Origin: an uncultured Flavobacteriaceae bacterium
GTDB taxonomy: Bacteria > Bacteroidota > Bacteroidia > Flavobacteriales > Flavobacteriaceae
Length of the DNA: 64,000 nucleotides
Assembly (NCBI GenBank): GCA_947504035.1
Contig: CANNGA010000004.1
Span: 1-64,000, forward strand
Reading direction: 5' to 3'
Below the pieces are notes generated by a model. It worked only from the letters and a program-made list of their open reading frames with translations, was not told the DNA's origin and made no database searches. Within the stretch, counting starts at the first letter, position 1. Each line of letters starts with the position of its first letter. This document shows positions 1 to 6,859 of this stretch, in pieces. Position numbers and translations under genes: made by a program.

Positions 1-74
1 GACAAGAAGCTCTGCGAATATGAGATCATTTGCTTAAAGTTATAGAAATTAACAAACCTAAAAATCAGCAAGCC

Positions 75-215
75 CTATGTAGTAGGGGTGTTTTTGTGAC
101 ATACTAAAGCATTTTCTATAGGAACGCCGTTAGTGTTTTGGATAATTCCAGTGATAGTTTGCGCATTACATATGTATATGTTAAAAAAAAGCATAAGTAA
201 AGCAATAGAGCGCAT
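75..215 (-). pseudogene. Decayed N-terminal fragment of a second PL14-like lyase gene
   Basis: On the minus strand an open stretch of 46 codons starts at the ATG at 215 and stops at TAG (77-75). It reads a signal peptide (MRSIALLMLFF...NAQ) followed by TITGIIQNTNGVPIENALVC. This matches the start of the intact lyase next door, which has the same MRS signal-peptide start and a PIENALVCH block at the same distance from the start. After the stop no further family sequence can be followed with confidence before the window edge. I read it as the 5' remnant of a duplicated or related gene with the same carboxypeptidase-regulatory-like leader. Whether more of it survives left of the window is unknown. 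Confidence 0.7.
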
Positions 216-431
216 AGTATAGAGGGTTAGAATAGTTCGTGTTTTAATGAAAACATCAAGGGTTTCAAATTAAATACGACTTTTAGTGCGATTTGGATGA
301 TTACTACAACAAGATTATGATGTAGTATGAGACGTTTTTGGCCTCATATAAGTACATGTCTTGCATTCTTAGGGCGTATAATTCTATGCGTAAGGGTAAG
401 ATAATCAAAAATGTATATGTTTTTATATGAG

Positions 432-466
432 AAAAAGGCAAACATTTTATAAGTGTTTGCCTTTTT
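432..466 (-). terminator. Intrinsic terminator of the PL14-like lyase
   Basis: A perfect 13-bp inverted repeat (432-444 with 454-466, core GGCAAACA/TGTTTGCC) has a 9-nt loop and A/T tracts on both sides. It sits 24 bp past the lyase stop codon and can work in either direction. Confidence 0.8.
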
Positions 467-489
467 AATAGGTTTCGTGCTTTGTTTTA

Positions 490-1863
490 TTATTTAACAA
501 TGAGTTTAGAGGTTGTATTTTCGGTATGAAGTATGTAACTGCCTTTAGCAATAGTACTAAGATCTATAGTGCTACCATTCCCGCGGGCTATTTCTATACC
601 AAGAAAACTGTAGACACGCCATGCATTAGCTGTACTTAAAGTAAAAATGCCATTACGACTAGGGTTAGGGTATACTGCGGATTTAGAGATAGGCTGCGTT
701 GTTTTTGTACGTTCTGTTTTTGCATAAGTACGCCATGCGTTAATGCGTTGCTCAGAAACCCTAAACTCATCAAACCAAGCGAAAATATCTTCCGTAGGGG
801 CGTAGTCTGACAGGTCGGACCCTCCTAAAAAAGCACTTAGTAAAATAGTATTAATAGTAATGTCTTCTCTAGAAGTGCCTTTAGGACGGTAGTTGTTAAA
901 AACAGAAGCATTCATGACGTTAAAATTAGCGCCATCGACCCAGCCTTCAAATAGGCCATCATTGCTACCAGGTGTTTCAAACTTATAATGTAGCTCAATG
1001 TTGTGCCAACCAGAACCTCTTAAGAAAGGCGTATACTCAAAATTACAAATGCCCTTACCGTTTTTTACTTTTTCTCCCCAAAAACGTTCATCGTCACTGG
1101 CATTAAACTTATTATCTGGAAGTTCCATATAAAATTGAATGCTCCCTCCTTTGCGCCACATGATGCGTCCTTTCCAGCGGTCGTTTCTAGAGTTAAAGGT
1201 AGAGCCACCTAGGCTTGGCAGTTTTCCACCGCATTTGTTAAATTGAAAGTTGTCACTAAATTTAATCCAGTACGATAGATAGAGGTCTTCAGATTTAAAA
1301 GTGTTAGATTTAAAATTACCAGCTAAATCAATTCTGGTATCTACACCAGAGTCGCTAGTTTTAAGTTTGTTTTTAGGAAAGCGTACCTTAAGCGATACGC
1401 CATTAGGGTCTCTACTTTCGTTGTAATCTACGGTGGCGCGATTAGAACCTGATTTGCCATCGTAAAATCCCTTGCTGTAAGAAAGATTAAAATCTTCTTT
1501 TAGTTCGTTTTTTGAGTAACGGTTACCTTCTCTCAAATGGTCGAAACTAATGTGGAATACATCCGTTGTTAATAAAGGATCTTCATTTAAAGTGATAATA
1601 GCATTAGTAGTGCTGTTCACCTTAGTCGTTTTTAAGGTTTCGAAATGTAGTGCTGCGACTCTAAGTGCTGTGTTTAAATTGCCCGAAATTGCATATTGTC
1701 CGTTTGCATTTGTTTTGGTGAAAACAGATGGTGCATTGCTATGGCAAACTAATGCATTTTCTATGGGGTTGCCTTGTGCGTCTCTAACACTTCCTTTAAG
1801 TGTTTGAGCCGTTACAGTAATGGTGGTGAACATTAAAGTAACATTTAAAATTAGTGATCTCAT
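490..1863 (-). CDS. Secreted PL14-like polysaccharide lyase with T9SS sorting domain
   Basis: Length 457 aa. Residues 1-19 form a signal peptide. Residues about 22-92 are a CarboxypepD-regulatory-like beta domain (GSVRDAQGNPIENALV). Residues about 100-375 resemble the polysaccharide lyase family 14 fold: LYLSYWIKFSDNFQF followed by CGGKLPSLGG is the family's characteristic strand pair, and a concanavalin-like beta-jelly-roll continues to FDEFRVSE. Residues about 395-457 are a type IX secretion C-terminal domain (YPNPSRNGIFTL ... ending KLIVK), so the protein is probably exported and anchored or released at the cell surface. PL14 members cleave uronic-acid polymers such as alginate by beta-elimination; the substrate here is not deducible. 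A related decayed 5' fragment lies just downstream. Confidence 0.75.
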   Translation of the reverse strand: MRSLILNVTLMFTTITVTAQTLKGSVRDAQGNPIENALVCHSNAPSVFTKTNANGQYAISGNLNTALRVAALHFETLKTTKVNSTTNAIITLNEDPLLTTDVFHISFDHLREGNRYSKNELKEDFNLSYSKGFYDGKSGSNRATVDYNESRDPNGVSLKVRFPKNKLKTSDSGVDTRIDLAGNFKSNTFKSEDLYLSYWIKFSDNFQFNKCGGKLPSLGGSTFNSRNDRWKGRIMWRKGGSIQFYMELPDNKFNASDDERFWGEKVKNGKGICNFEYTPFLRGSGWHNIELHYKFETPGSNDGLFEGWVDGANFNVMNASVFNNYRPKGTSREDITINTILLSAFLGGSDLSDYAPTEDIFAWFDEFRVSEQRINAWRTYAKTERTKTTQPISKSAVYPNPSRNGIFTLSTANAWRVYSFLGIEIARGNGSTIDLSTIAKGSYILHTENTTSKLIVK

Positions 1864-1884
1864 AGTTTTGTGGTTTTATTTTTA

Positions 1885-1892
1885 CAAATTTA
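1885..1892 (-). promoter_or_regulatory. Candidate -7 box for the PL14-like lyase
   Basis: Read on the minus strand this is TAAATTTG, which fits the Bacteroidota TAnnTTTG consensus, 21 bp before the ATG. No TTG lies at the canonical 19-bp spacing, so the assignment is weak. Confidence 0.35.
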
Positions 1893-2202
1893 TTGAAAAT
1901 AACACCTCAATATTGCTAATTTCGCAATGCTAAAACTGAATGCATACTCGTTTTGGACTTAAAAAACGCACTATGATGTACTTTAACATGCATTTTTTAA
2001 TTGTTTTATGATTTTATTTTTTTAGATACAAAATACAAATGCTATTGTGTTTTTAAGTTTGTGTTAATGTATTGATATTGTGTGTGTTTAGATCGGTTAA
2101 GGCTTTTGTTTGCACTATAAATGGCGTATGCGATAGTTACAGGTTTTATACTATTTCCTATCATTTTTTTGGAAATATAAGTGAACAGTGAAGCACGTAC
2201 TA

Positions 2203-2230
2203 GATATTATTTTGATATCAAAATAGTATC
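2203..2230. promoter_or_regulatory. 28-bp palindrome, candidate operator
   Basis: The inner 18 bp (2208-2225, TATTTTGATATCAAAATA) form a perfect palindrome, and the symmetry extends to 28 bp with one T-G mismatch. It directly abuts the ATG of the decayed SPFH gene, whose former operon partner is an Arc-type DNA-binding protein. It may be the operator of that protein; this is inference. The rest of the 367-bp gap 1864-2230 is AT-rich and shows no gene. Confidence 0.4.
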
Positions 2231-3051
2231 ATGATAGAAAGCAAGATTCAATTTAAAACAACTAATGGGGATACTATGTTTTTTGTACTATTAGTAACTA
2301 TTATATGTACGATTTTAAGAGGTGTATATTGCGAAAATAAGCGTTTTATACTCTTATTAAAGCCAATAGACTGCATTGTAAAGGCGTTTTTTATAGTTAC
2401 GACTCACACTTGCAGGGTTTTAGTTCTATTTGGTGCCTACAAGAGGTTGGTTAGGGATCATGGGGTTCACTGGGTACTGCCATTTTATGCCAAACAGCGT
2501 ATATCTTTATGTGCTCGAAATTTTTACAGTGAAAAAGTGAAAGTGAATGATAAAATTGGGAATCTAATTATGATTAACGTAATTTTGGTGTGTAAGTGGC
2601 AGACACGTACAAATCGGCTTTCGACGTTGATGACTATAAAGCTTTTGTTAAAGTGTAAATCGATGCTGCTGTACGAAAGTTAGAATGCAGCTACCGCTTA
2701 CCTTAAGATCTAGAATGGATGCGGTAAATGAGGTTTTAAAGCAGAGAATCACAGCGCATTTAGCTATTGTAAGCATACGTGTTATGGAAGCGCGAATAGG
2801 GTATTTGGCTTGTGCACCTGAAATAGCGAATGCGATGTTAAAACGCCAGCAAGCTATAGCTATTGTGGCAGTACGTAAAAAAAGTAGAAGGTACAGTTGG
2901 CATGGTAGAGGATGCTTTAAGCAAATTATCTGTCGATAATATTATAGACTTTGATGCTGTTAAAAAACGGCTATAGAGAATAACTTGATGGTGGTATTGT
3001 GTGGTGATAAAAACTGTACCTGTAGTGAATGCAGGAACTTTAAATTCGTAA
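2231..3051 (+). pseudogene. Broken SPFH/band-7 (stomatin-like) membrane protein gene
   Basis: Pieces of one SPFH-domain protein can be read in order in three frames. The first is 2231 to about 2594 (TM segment MFFVLLVTIICTIL, then VLFGAYKRLV, ISLCARNFYSEKVKVNDKIGN). A shifted frame follows (DTYKSAFDVDDYKAFVKV, an in-frame TAA, then DAAVRKL). The next is about 2698-2880 (MDAVNEVLKQ, VMEARIGYLACAPEIANAML, KRQQAIAIVA). Another shift gives VEDALSKLSVDNIIDFD, then LMVVLCGD, and finally VPVVNAGTLNS ending at TAA 3049-3051. At least four frameshifts and one nonsense codon are needed. Intact SPFH proteins form oligomeric membrane scaffolds; this copy cannot be functional. Confidence 0.88.
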
Positions 3052-3058
3052 TTGTGTT

Positions 3059-3244
3059 GTGAGTAAGAGAAAATCATTTGTCCTTAGAATAGACCCAGAA
3101 ACCTTTAAAGAGATCGAGAAGTGGGCAGATGATGAATTTAGGAGTGTTAATGGACAGCTCGAATGGATTATAAGTAAAAGCTTAAAAGAAGCGAAACGCT
3201 TGCCTAAAAAACCAAAAGGCACTACAACGCGTAGTGATGACTAA
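3059..3244 (+). CDS. Arc-family (ribbon-helix-helix) small DNA-binding protein
   Basis: Length 61 aa, starting at GTG, 7 bp after the end of the SPFH pseudogene. The N-terminal SFVLRIDPETFKEIEKWADD followed by SVNGQLEWIISKSLKEA is the ribbon-helix-helix pattern of Arc-like proteins: an N-terminal beta strand that reads DNA, then two helices. A basic tail follows (KRLPKKPKG). In flavobacteria a protein of this type commonly follows an SPFH gene (known pairing; neighbour function inferred). The reading frame is intact although its partner is destroyed. Relatives usually start with ATG, so the GTG may be a degraded start and expression is uncertain. Confidence 0.75.
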   Translation: MSKRKSFVLRIDPETFKEIEKWADDEFRSVNGQLEWIISKSLKEAKRLPKKPKGTTTRSDD

Positions 3245-3259
3245 ATGCACTAAGGAACA

Positions 3260-3931
3260 TTAGAGTTGAAGCGCTAGTGAGTTGTTTTTTTGTATTTTAA
3301 TAGAATTTATAATGGCATATAAAGCCTCTTTTTCATCTTCAGTAGCATAGGTTATAACAAAAGAAAGGCTAAACCCTTTACTTACGGTGGATATATATTC
3401 CTGTAAGATGGTTTTTCCATCAAAATGGAGTTGGGTTTCCATAACATGAAATACAGCGTTGCTTATAGTGCGTTCAGCTATTTTAGAATTGAAACTGTAT
3501 TGCATTTCGGTTTTTTGCATAAGCTTTTTGGCATGAAAAAGATAGTCTTTACCTGTGTGAATTGCATTAAAGTTTTTAGTGTTTTCAGCTATAGCCATAA
3601 AGGAAGGATTAAAGGCGACAGAAGATCCAATATCATATTTAAAAACAGTGAGCAAGTAAGCTGTATTAATTTGTGAAGCTTTTATTATGGCCTTAAAGTC
3701 TTCATTTTCTACAGATGCAGTTGTGCCATGCTGTTCAATAAGTGTGTTAATTTGTTCTTTGTTTTGTACCGTCCAATTGGGATTAAACGAAATTTCCATA
3801 TCGAAATACGCGTTTTTATACAAGCCGTTTTCTATGTTGCCGTAATCGAAATTCTCAGGAAGCTTTTCTTTTGTTTCAGAACAGCTTAATACAAGTAGTG
3901 TAATAGTAAACAAGTAGATGATGTGTTTCAT
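3260..3931 (-). CDS. Lipoprotein of unknown function
   Basis: Length 223 aa from the ATG at 3931. A longer frame exists upstream, but this start gives a clean lipoprotein signal (MKHIIYLFTITLLVLSC) with lipobox LVLSC and Cys17. The rest is a mixed alpha/beta periplasmic domain with no motif I recognise: AYFDMEISFNPNWTV near the start and a C-terminal KGFSLSFVITYATEDEKE segment reminiscent of small stress or uptake-associated lipoproteins. The tail IQKNNSLALQL is unremarkable. It stands alone between the Arc-like gene and ruvX. Likely anchored in the inner leaflet of the outer membrane. No function assigned. Confidence 0.7.
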   Translation of the reverse strand: MKHIIYLFTITLLVLSCSETKEKLPENFDYGNIENGLYKNAYFDMEISFNPNWTVQNKEQINTLIEQHGTTASVENEDFKAIIKASQINTAYLLTVFKYDIGSSVAFNPSFMAIAENTKNFNAIHTGKDYLFHAKKLMQKTEMQYSFNSKIAERTISNAVFHVMETQLHFDGKTILQEYISTVSKGFSLSFVITYATEDEKEALYAIINSIKIQKNNSLALQL

Positions 3932-4255
3932 AGCTTTTAAAACCGTTGGCGTATGCATTTTACAAAACTGCCTTGTTTTGCATACGAGACTTGTTGGCCT
4001 ATCTATTAAGAGTATGCAATGGTGTTACTAGAAGGCTCTTTTTTGAGAGATACGCTAAAATTTTTAATGGTATTTGGGATGATAAGATACTAAATTTTTG
4101 CTCACCTTAGCTATAAGTTTGCGTTGTTTTTAAGCCTATTAGCACTTTATAGATATTTAAAGACGGTTTTATTGAAGACTAAATTCTAAATTTTATAAAC
4201 ATAGTTAGCAGGGAATTCATATCTAAAAAGAGGATTTCTTTTGGTTGGAAAACTC
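3932..4255. other. Intergenic stretch without a gene
   Basis: About 320 bp of AT-rich DNA between a minus-strand lipoprotein gene and ruvX. I see no gene and no strong hairpin; it should hold the two divergent promoters. Confidence 0.5.
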
Positions 4256-4263
4256 TATTTTTG
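4256..4263 (+). promoter_or_regulatory. -7 box of ruvX
   Basis: TATTTTTG matches TAnnTTTG. It ends 7 bp before ATG 4271 and 13 bp before ATG 4277, implying a leaderless or nearly leaderless mRNA. Confidence 0.5.
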
Positions 4264-4276
4264 CAGAAAGATGAAC

Positions 4277-4687
4277 ATGGCTCGAATATTAGCAATAGAT
4301 TATGGAAGTAAGCGCACAGGAATCGCAGTAACCGACGAATTGCAGCTTATTGCATCTGGATTAACTACCGTAGCAACCTCTGATGTGTTAAACTTTTTAA
4401 AGGATTATACGTCTAAAGAGCCTGTAGAACTGTTTGTGGTAGGGGAACCTAAACAAATGGATAATTCGGCATCCCAAAGTGAGGGTCTTATTTTAGAGTT
4501 TCTAAAAAAACTAGAGAAGACGCTACCTCAAATACCTGTTAAGCGTGTAGACGAAAGGTTTACATCTAAAATGGCATTCCAAACGATGATCGATAGTGGT
4601 TTAAAGAAAAAACAAAGGCAAAATAAAGCTTTAGTAGACGAAATAAGCGCCACACTTATCCTTCAAAGCTATTTATATTCGAAATAG
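4277..4687 (+). CDS. ruvX: Putative pre-16S rRNA nuclease / Holliday-junction resolvase-like YqgF
   Basis: Length 136 aa from the ATG at 4277 (MARILAIDYG); an ATG at 4271 would add two residues. The RNase H-like fold is recognisable: Asp in AIDYGSKRTGIAVTD, the conserved VVGEPKQMDNSAS strand-turn, KRVDERFTSKMA, and the C-terminal Asp in VDEISATLILQSYL, the acidic residues that bind metal in this family. YqgF/RuvX is a conserved cytoplasmic nuclease implicated in 16S rRNA 5'-end processing. It is followed after 66 bp by def, which has its own -7 box; the ruvX-def-DUF5606 order is familiar in flavobacteria. Confidence 0.92.
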   Translation: MARILAIDYGSKRTGIAVTDELQLIASGLTTVATSDVLNFLKDYTSKEPVELFVVGEPKQMDNSASQSEGLILEFLKKLEKTLPQIPVKRVDERFTSKMAFQTMIDSGLKKKQRQNKALVDEISATLILQSYLYSK

Positions 4688-4724
4688 TTTTTTCTTCTAT
4701 ACCCTTAATGCAACCCAAGTATTG

Positions 4725-4732
4725 TATTTTTG
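4725..4732 (+). promoter_or_regulatory. -7 box of def
   Basis: TATTTTTG fits TAnnTTTG, 21 bp before the def ATG. No TTG at the ideal spacing. Confidence 0.45.
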
Positions 4733-4753
4733 CAAAAATAATTAAGTCTTAAA

Positions 4754-5344
4754 ATGATTTTACCAATTGTAGCATACGGAGATCCTGTATTAAAAAAGAA
4801 AGGATCTGATATTTCAAAAGAGTATCCAAAGTTAGATGAACTGTTAGAAAACATGTTTGAAACCATGTATAATGCCAGTGGCGTTGGATTAGCAGCACCT
4901 CAAATCGGTCTACCCATACGTTTGTTTTTAGTGGATACTTCTCCTTTTGCCGAAGATGAAGATTACAGTGAAGAAGAGCGGTTGCAATTAGAAAATTTTA
5001 AAAAAGTGTTTATAAATGCTAAAATCATTAGTGAAGAAGGTGAAACTTGGCCTTTTACAGAAGGGTGTTTAAGTATTCCAGATATTCGTGAGGATGTGTT
5101 TAGACAACCTAAAATAAAAGTAACCTATTGTGATGAAAATTTTGAAGAACATACTGAAGAATTCGAAGGCTTAATAGCACGTGTAATTCAGCATGAATAC
5201 GATCATATTGAAGGTGAATTGTTTACGGATAAGCTTTCGAGTTTAAAGAAAAGATTGCTAAAAGGCAAACTGTCTAACATCTCTAAAGGAAAGATACGCG
5301 TAGACTATAAGATGCGTTTTCCTAACCAAAAAAAGAGACGATAA
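4754..5344 (+). CDS. def: Peptide deformylase
   Basis: Length 196 aa, typical for the Bacteroidota enzyme. It removes the formyl group from the N-terminal methionine of nascent proteins in the cytoplasm. All three metal-site motifs are present: GVGLAAPQIG at 43-52, EGCLSIP at 103-109 with metal ligand Cys105, and HEYDH at 147-151 with both His ligands and catalytic Glu148. The insertion around residues 65-80 (EDEDYSEEERLQ) is acidic and is common in this phylum. The C-terminal tail is basic (MRFPNQKKRR). It lies between ruvX and the DUF5606 gene on the same strand. Confidence 0.97.
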   Translation: MILPIVAYGDPVLKKKGSDISKEYPKLDELLENMFETMYNASGVGLAAPQIGLPIRLFLVDTSPFAEDEDYSEEERLQLENFKKVFINAKIISEEGETWPFTEGCLSIPDIREDVFRQPKIKVTYCDENFEEHTEEFEGLIARVIQHEYDHIEGELFTDKLSSLKKRLLKGKLSNISKGKIRVDYKMRFPNQKKRR

Positions 5345-5400
5345 TTTTTGGTTTAGGCTTTAAAAATAGGATATTTGCTTCACTAAAAAAATAAAACTAA

Positions 5401-5823
5401 ATGGGCTTAGAAAAAGTATTAGCTATATCAGGTAAACCTGGGCTTTATAAATTAGTAACTCAAACACGTGGTGGATTTGTTGCAGAATCGTTAATTGATA
5501 ACAAACGTTTATCTATAAGCTTGCAGAGTAATGTGAGTGTTTTAAGTGAGATTGCAATTTATACGCTAAGTGAAGAAATACCTCTGTATAAAGTTTTAGA
5601 TAAAATTAGAGTAAAAGAAAATGGGAATAGCGCTAGTGTAGGGCCAAAAGAAGGCAAAAACAAACTAGAAGCTTATTTTTCTGAGATCTTACCAGATTAT
5701 GATGAAGATAGAGTATATGCAAGTGACATAAAAAAAGTTATACAATGGTATAACTTATTACAAAAACATGACATGTTGAATTTACTTGATGATGAGAAAT
5801 CATTAAGTGAAGAAGAAGAATAG
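5401..5823 (+). CDS. DUF5606 family protein
   Basis: Length 140 aa, a family seen mostly in Bacteroidota. The N-terminal half (LEKVLAISGKPGLYKLV, TRGGFVAESLIDNKRL) looks like a small SH3-like beta barrel with a glycine-rich turn. The C-terminal half is helical (KKVIQWYNLLQKHDML) and ends in an acidic tail (DDEKSLSEEEE). No signal peptide, so cytoplasmic. It follows def after 56 bp and is closed by a strong terminator, so it probably belongs to the same transcription unit. The molecular function of the family is not established to my knowledge. Confidence 0.85.
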   Translation: MGLEKVLAISGKPGLYKLVTQTRGGFVAESLIDNKRLSISLQSNVSVLSEIAIYTLSEEIPLYKVLDKIRVKENGNSASVGPKEGKNKLEAYFSEILPDYDEDRVYASDIKKVIQWYNLLQKHDMLNLLDDEKSLSEEEE

Positions 5824-5830
5824 AATGTTA

Positions 5831-5857
5831 AAGCCTCCTTTTAAAGGAGGTTTTTTT
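5831..5857 (+). terminator. Intrinsic terminator after DUF5606 gene
   Basis: CCTCCTT (5834-5840) pairs with AAGGAGG (5844-5850) around a 3-nt loop, followed by seven T. Confidence 0.85.
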
Positions 5858-5916
5858 ATGCTTGTTTGTAAGTATTGTGTCTAGAGTACGACTCTTTCCT
5901 TATAACAAAACACTCC

Positions 5917-6582
5917 ATGAATTCCCTCTGGTTTTTTGAAGATATAAATCTATTTAAAGTATTGTGTCCCCACAAGTTTAAATCTTACAGGGAGGAACAT
6001 CAATTTGATCTTTATAAGAAAAACGATTATATCTATTATGAAAAAGATGCGGCCAATAAGGTATACCTCATTCAAAACGGTAAAGTAAAAATAGGGTATT
6101 ATGATGAAGCAGGAGAAGAAGTTGTAAAAGCGATATTGAGTAAGGGGGAACTTTTTGGTGAAAAAGCCATTTTAGGAGAACTTAAAAGAGACGAATTTGC
6201 GCAGTCTGTTGACAATAAAACGACTATTTGTCCCATAGGTATAGAAACGATGTATCGCTTGATGCGAGACAACGAAACATTTAGCCTTAAAGTTTTTAAG
6301 TTTATAGGATTTAAATTAAAACGTTTAGAGCGACGTTTACAGCTATTGTTATGCAAGGACACCAAAACACGTTTAATGGAGTTTTTGGACGAATTGTGCA
6401 CAGATTATGGCTATAATTGTGAACAAACAGGTGATAAAGTAATACCGCATCCTTATACGCAAAAGGACATTGCTTCATTAATAGGAGCGTCAAGACCTAC
6501 ATTAAACATTCTCCTAAACGAATTAAAGGAAAAGAATATTATAGCATTTTCCAGAAGAGAAATTCGTATCTATCAAAATTAG
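5917..6582 (+). CDS. Crp/Fnr-family transcriptional regulator
   Basis: Length 221 aa from the ATG at 5917 (MNSLWFFEDINLF); an upstream GTG would add 14 residues that lack family character. The N-terminal two thirds form a cyclic-nucleotide-binding-like beta barrel (KNDYIYYEKDAANKVYLI, NGKVKIGYYDEAGEEVV, LSKGELFGEKAI). A dimerisation helix follows (LKVFKFIGFKLKRLERRLQLLL). The C-terminal winged helix-turn-helix reads YTQKDIASLIGASRPTLNILLNELKEKNII, with recognition helix SRPTLNILL. There is no N-terminal Cys cluster for an Fe-S centre, so it is not a classical Fnr. The effector is unknown. Monocistronic, closed by the bidirectional terminator at 6797. Confidence 0.88.
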   Translation: MNSLWFFEDINLFKVLCPHKFKSYREEHQFDLYKKNDYIYYEKDAANKVYLIQNGKVKIGYYDEAGEEVVKAILSKGELFGEKAILGELKRDEFAQSVDNKTTICPIGIETMYRLMRDNETFSLKVFKFIGFKLKRLERRLQLLLCKDTKTRLMEFLDELCTDYGYNCEQTGDKVIPHPYTQKDIASLIGASRPTLNILLNELKEKNIIAFSRREIRIYQN

Positions 6583-6796
6583 TTGATTATATTTTAATCA
6601 TGGATAAGAAATTCTATAACGAATTGAATTTCAACACCTATAAAAACGGGCACTTCTCTCTGTTTTTTAATTTGATCTTAATGGTATTACGTTAAAATTA
6701 ATCCATAAAATAGCCGTGTTACATTGTCCTTGAAAGTTATATAATAGCGTGACAATGTCTAATTTGAATGGAAGAACAGAATTGCCTCATAACATA

Positions 6797-6834
6797 ACAA
6801 AAGCATGATCTTTATTTTAAGATCATGCTTTTGT
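6797..6834. terminator. Bidirectional terminator between convergent genes
   Basis: A perfect 16-bp stem (6797-6812 with 6819-6834; core AAAAGCATGATCTT) and a 6-nt loop lie between the convergent Crp/Fnr and DUF349 genes, with T tracts usable from both sides. Confidence 0.88.
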
Positions 6835-6859
6835 TGTAATGTTATTATACTAAGACGCG

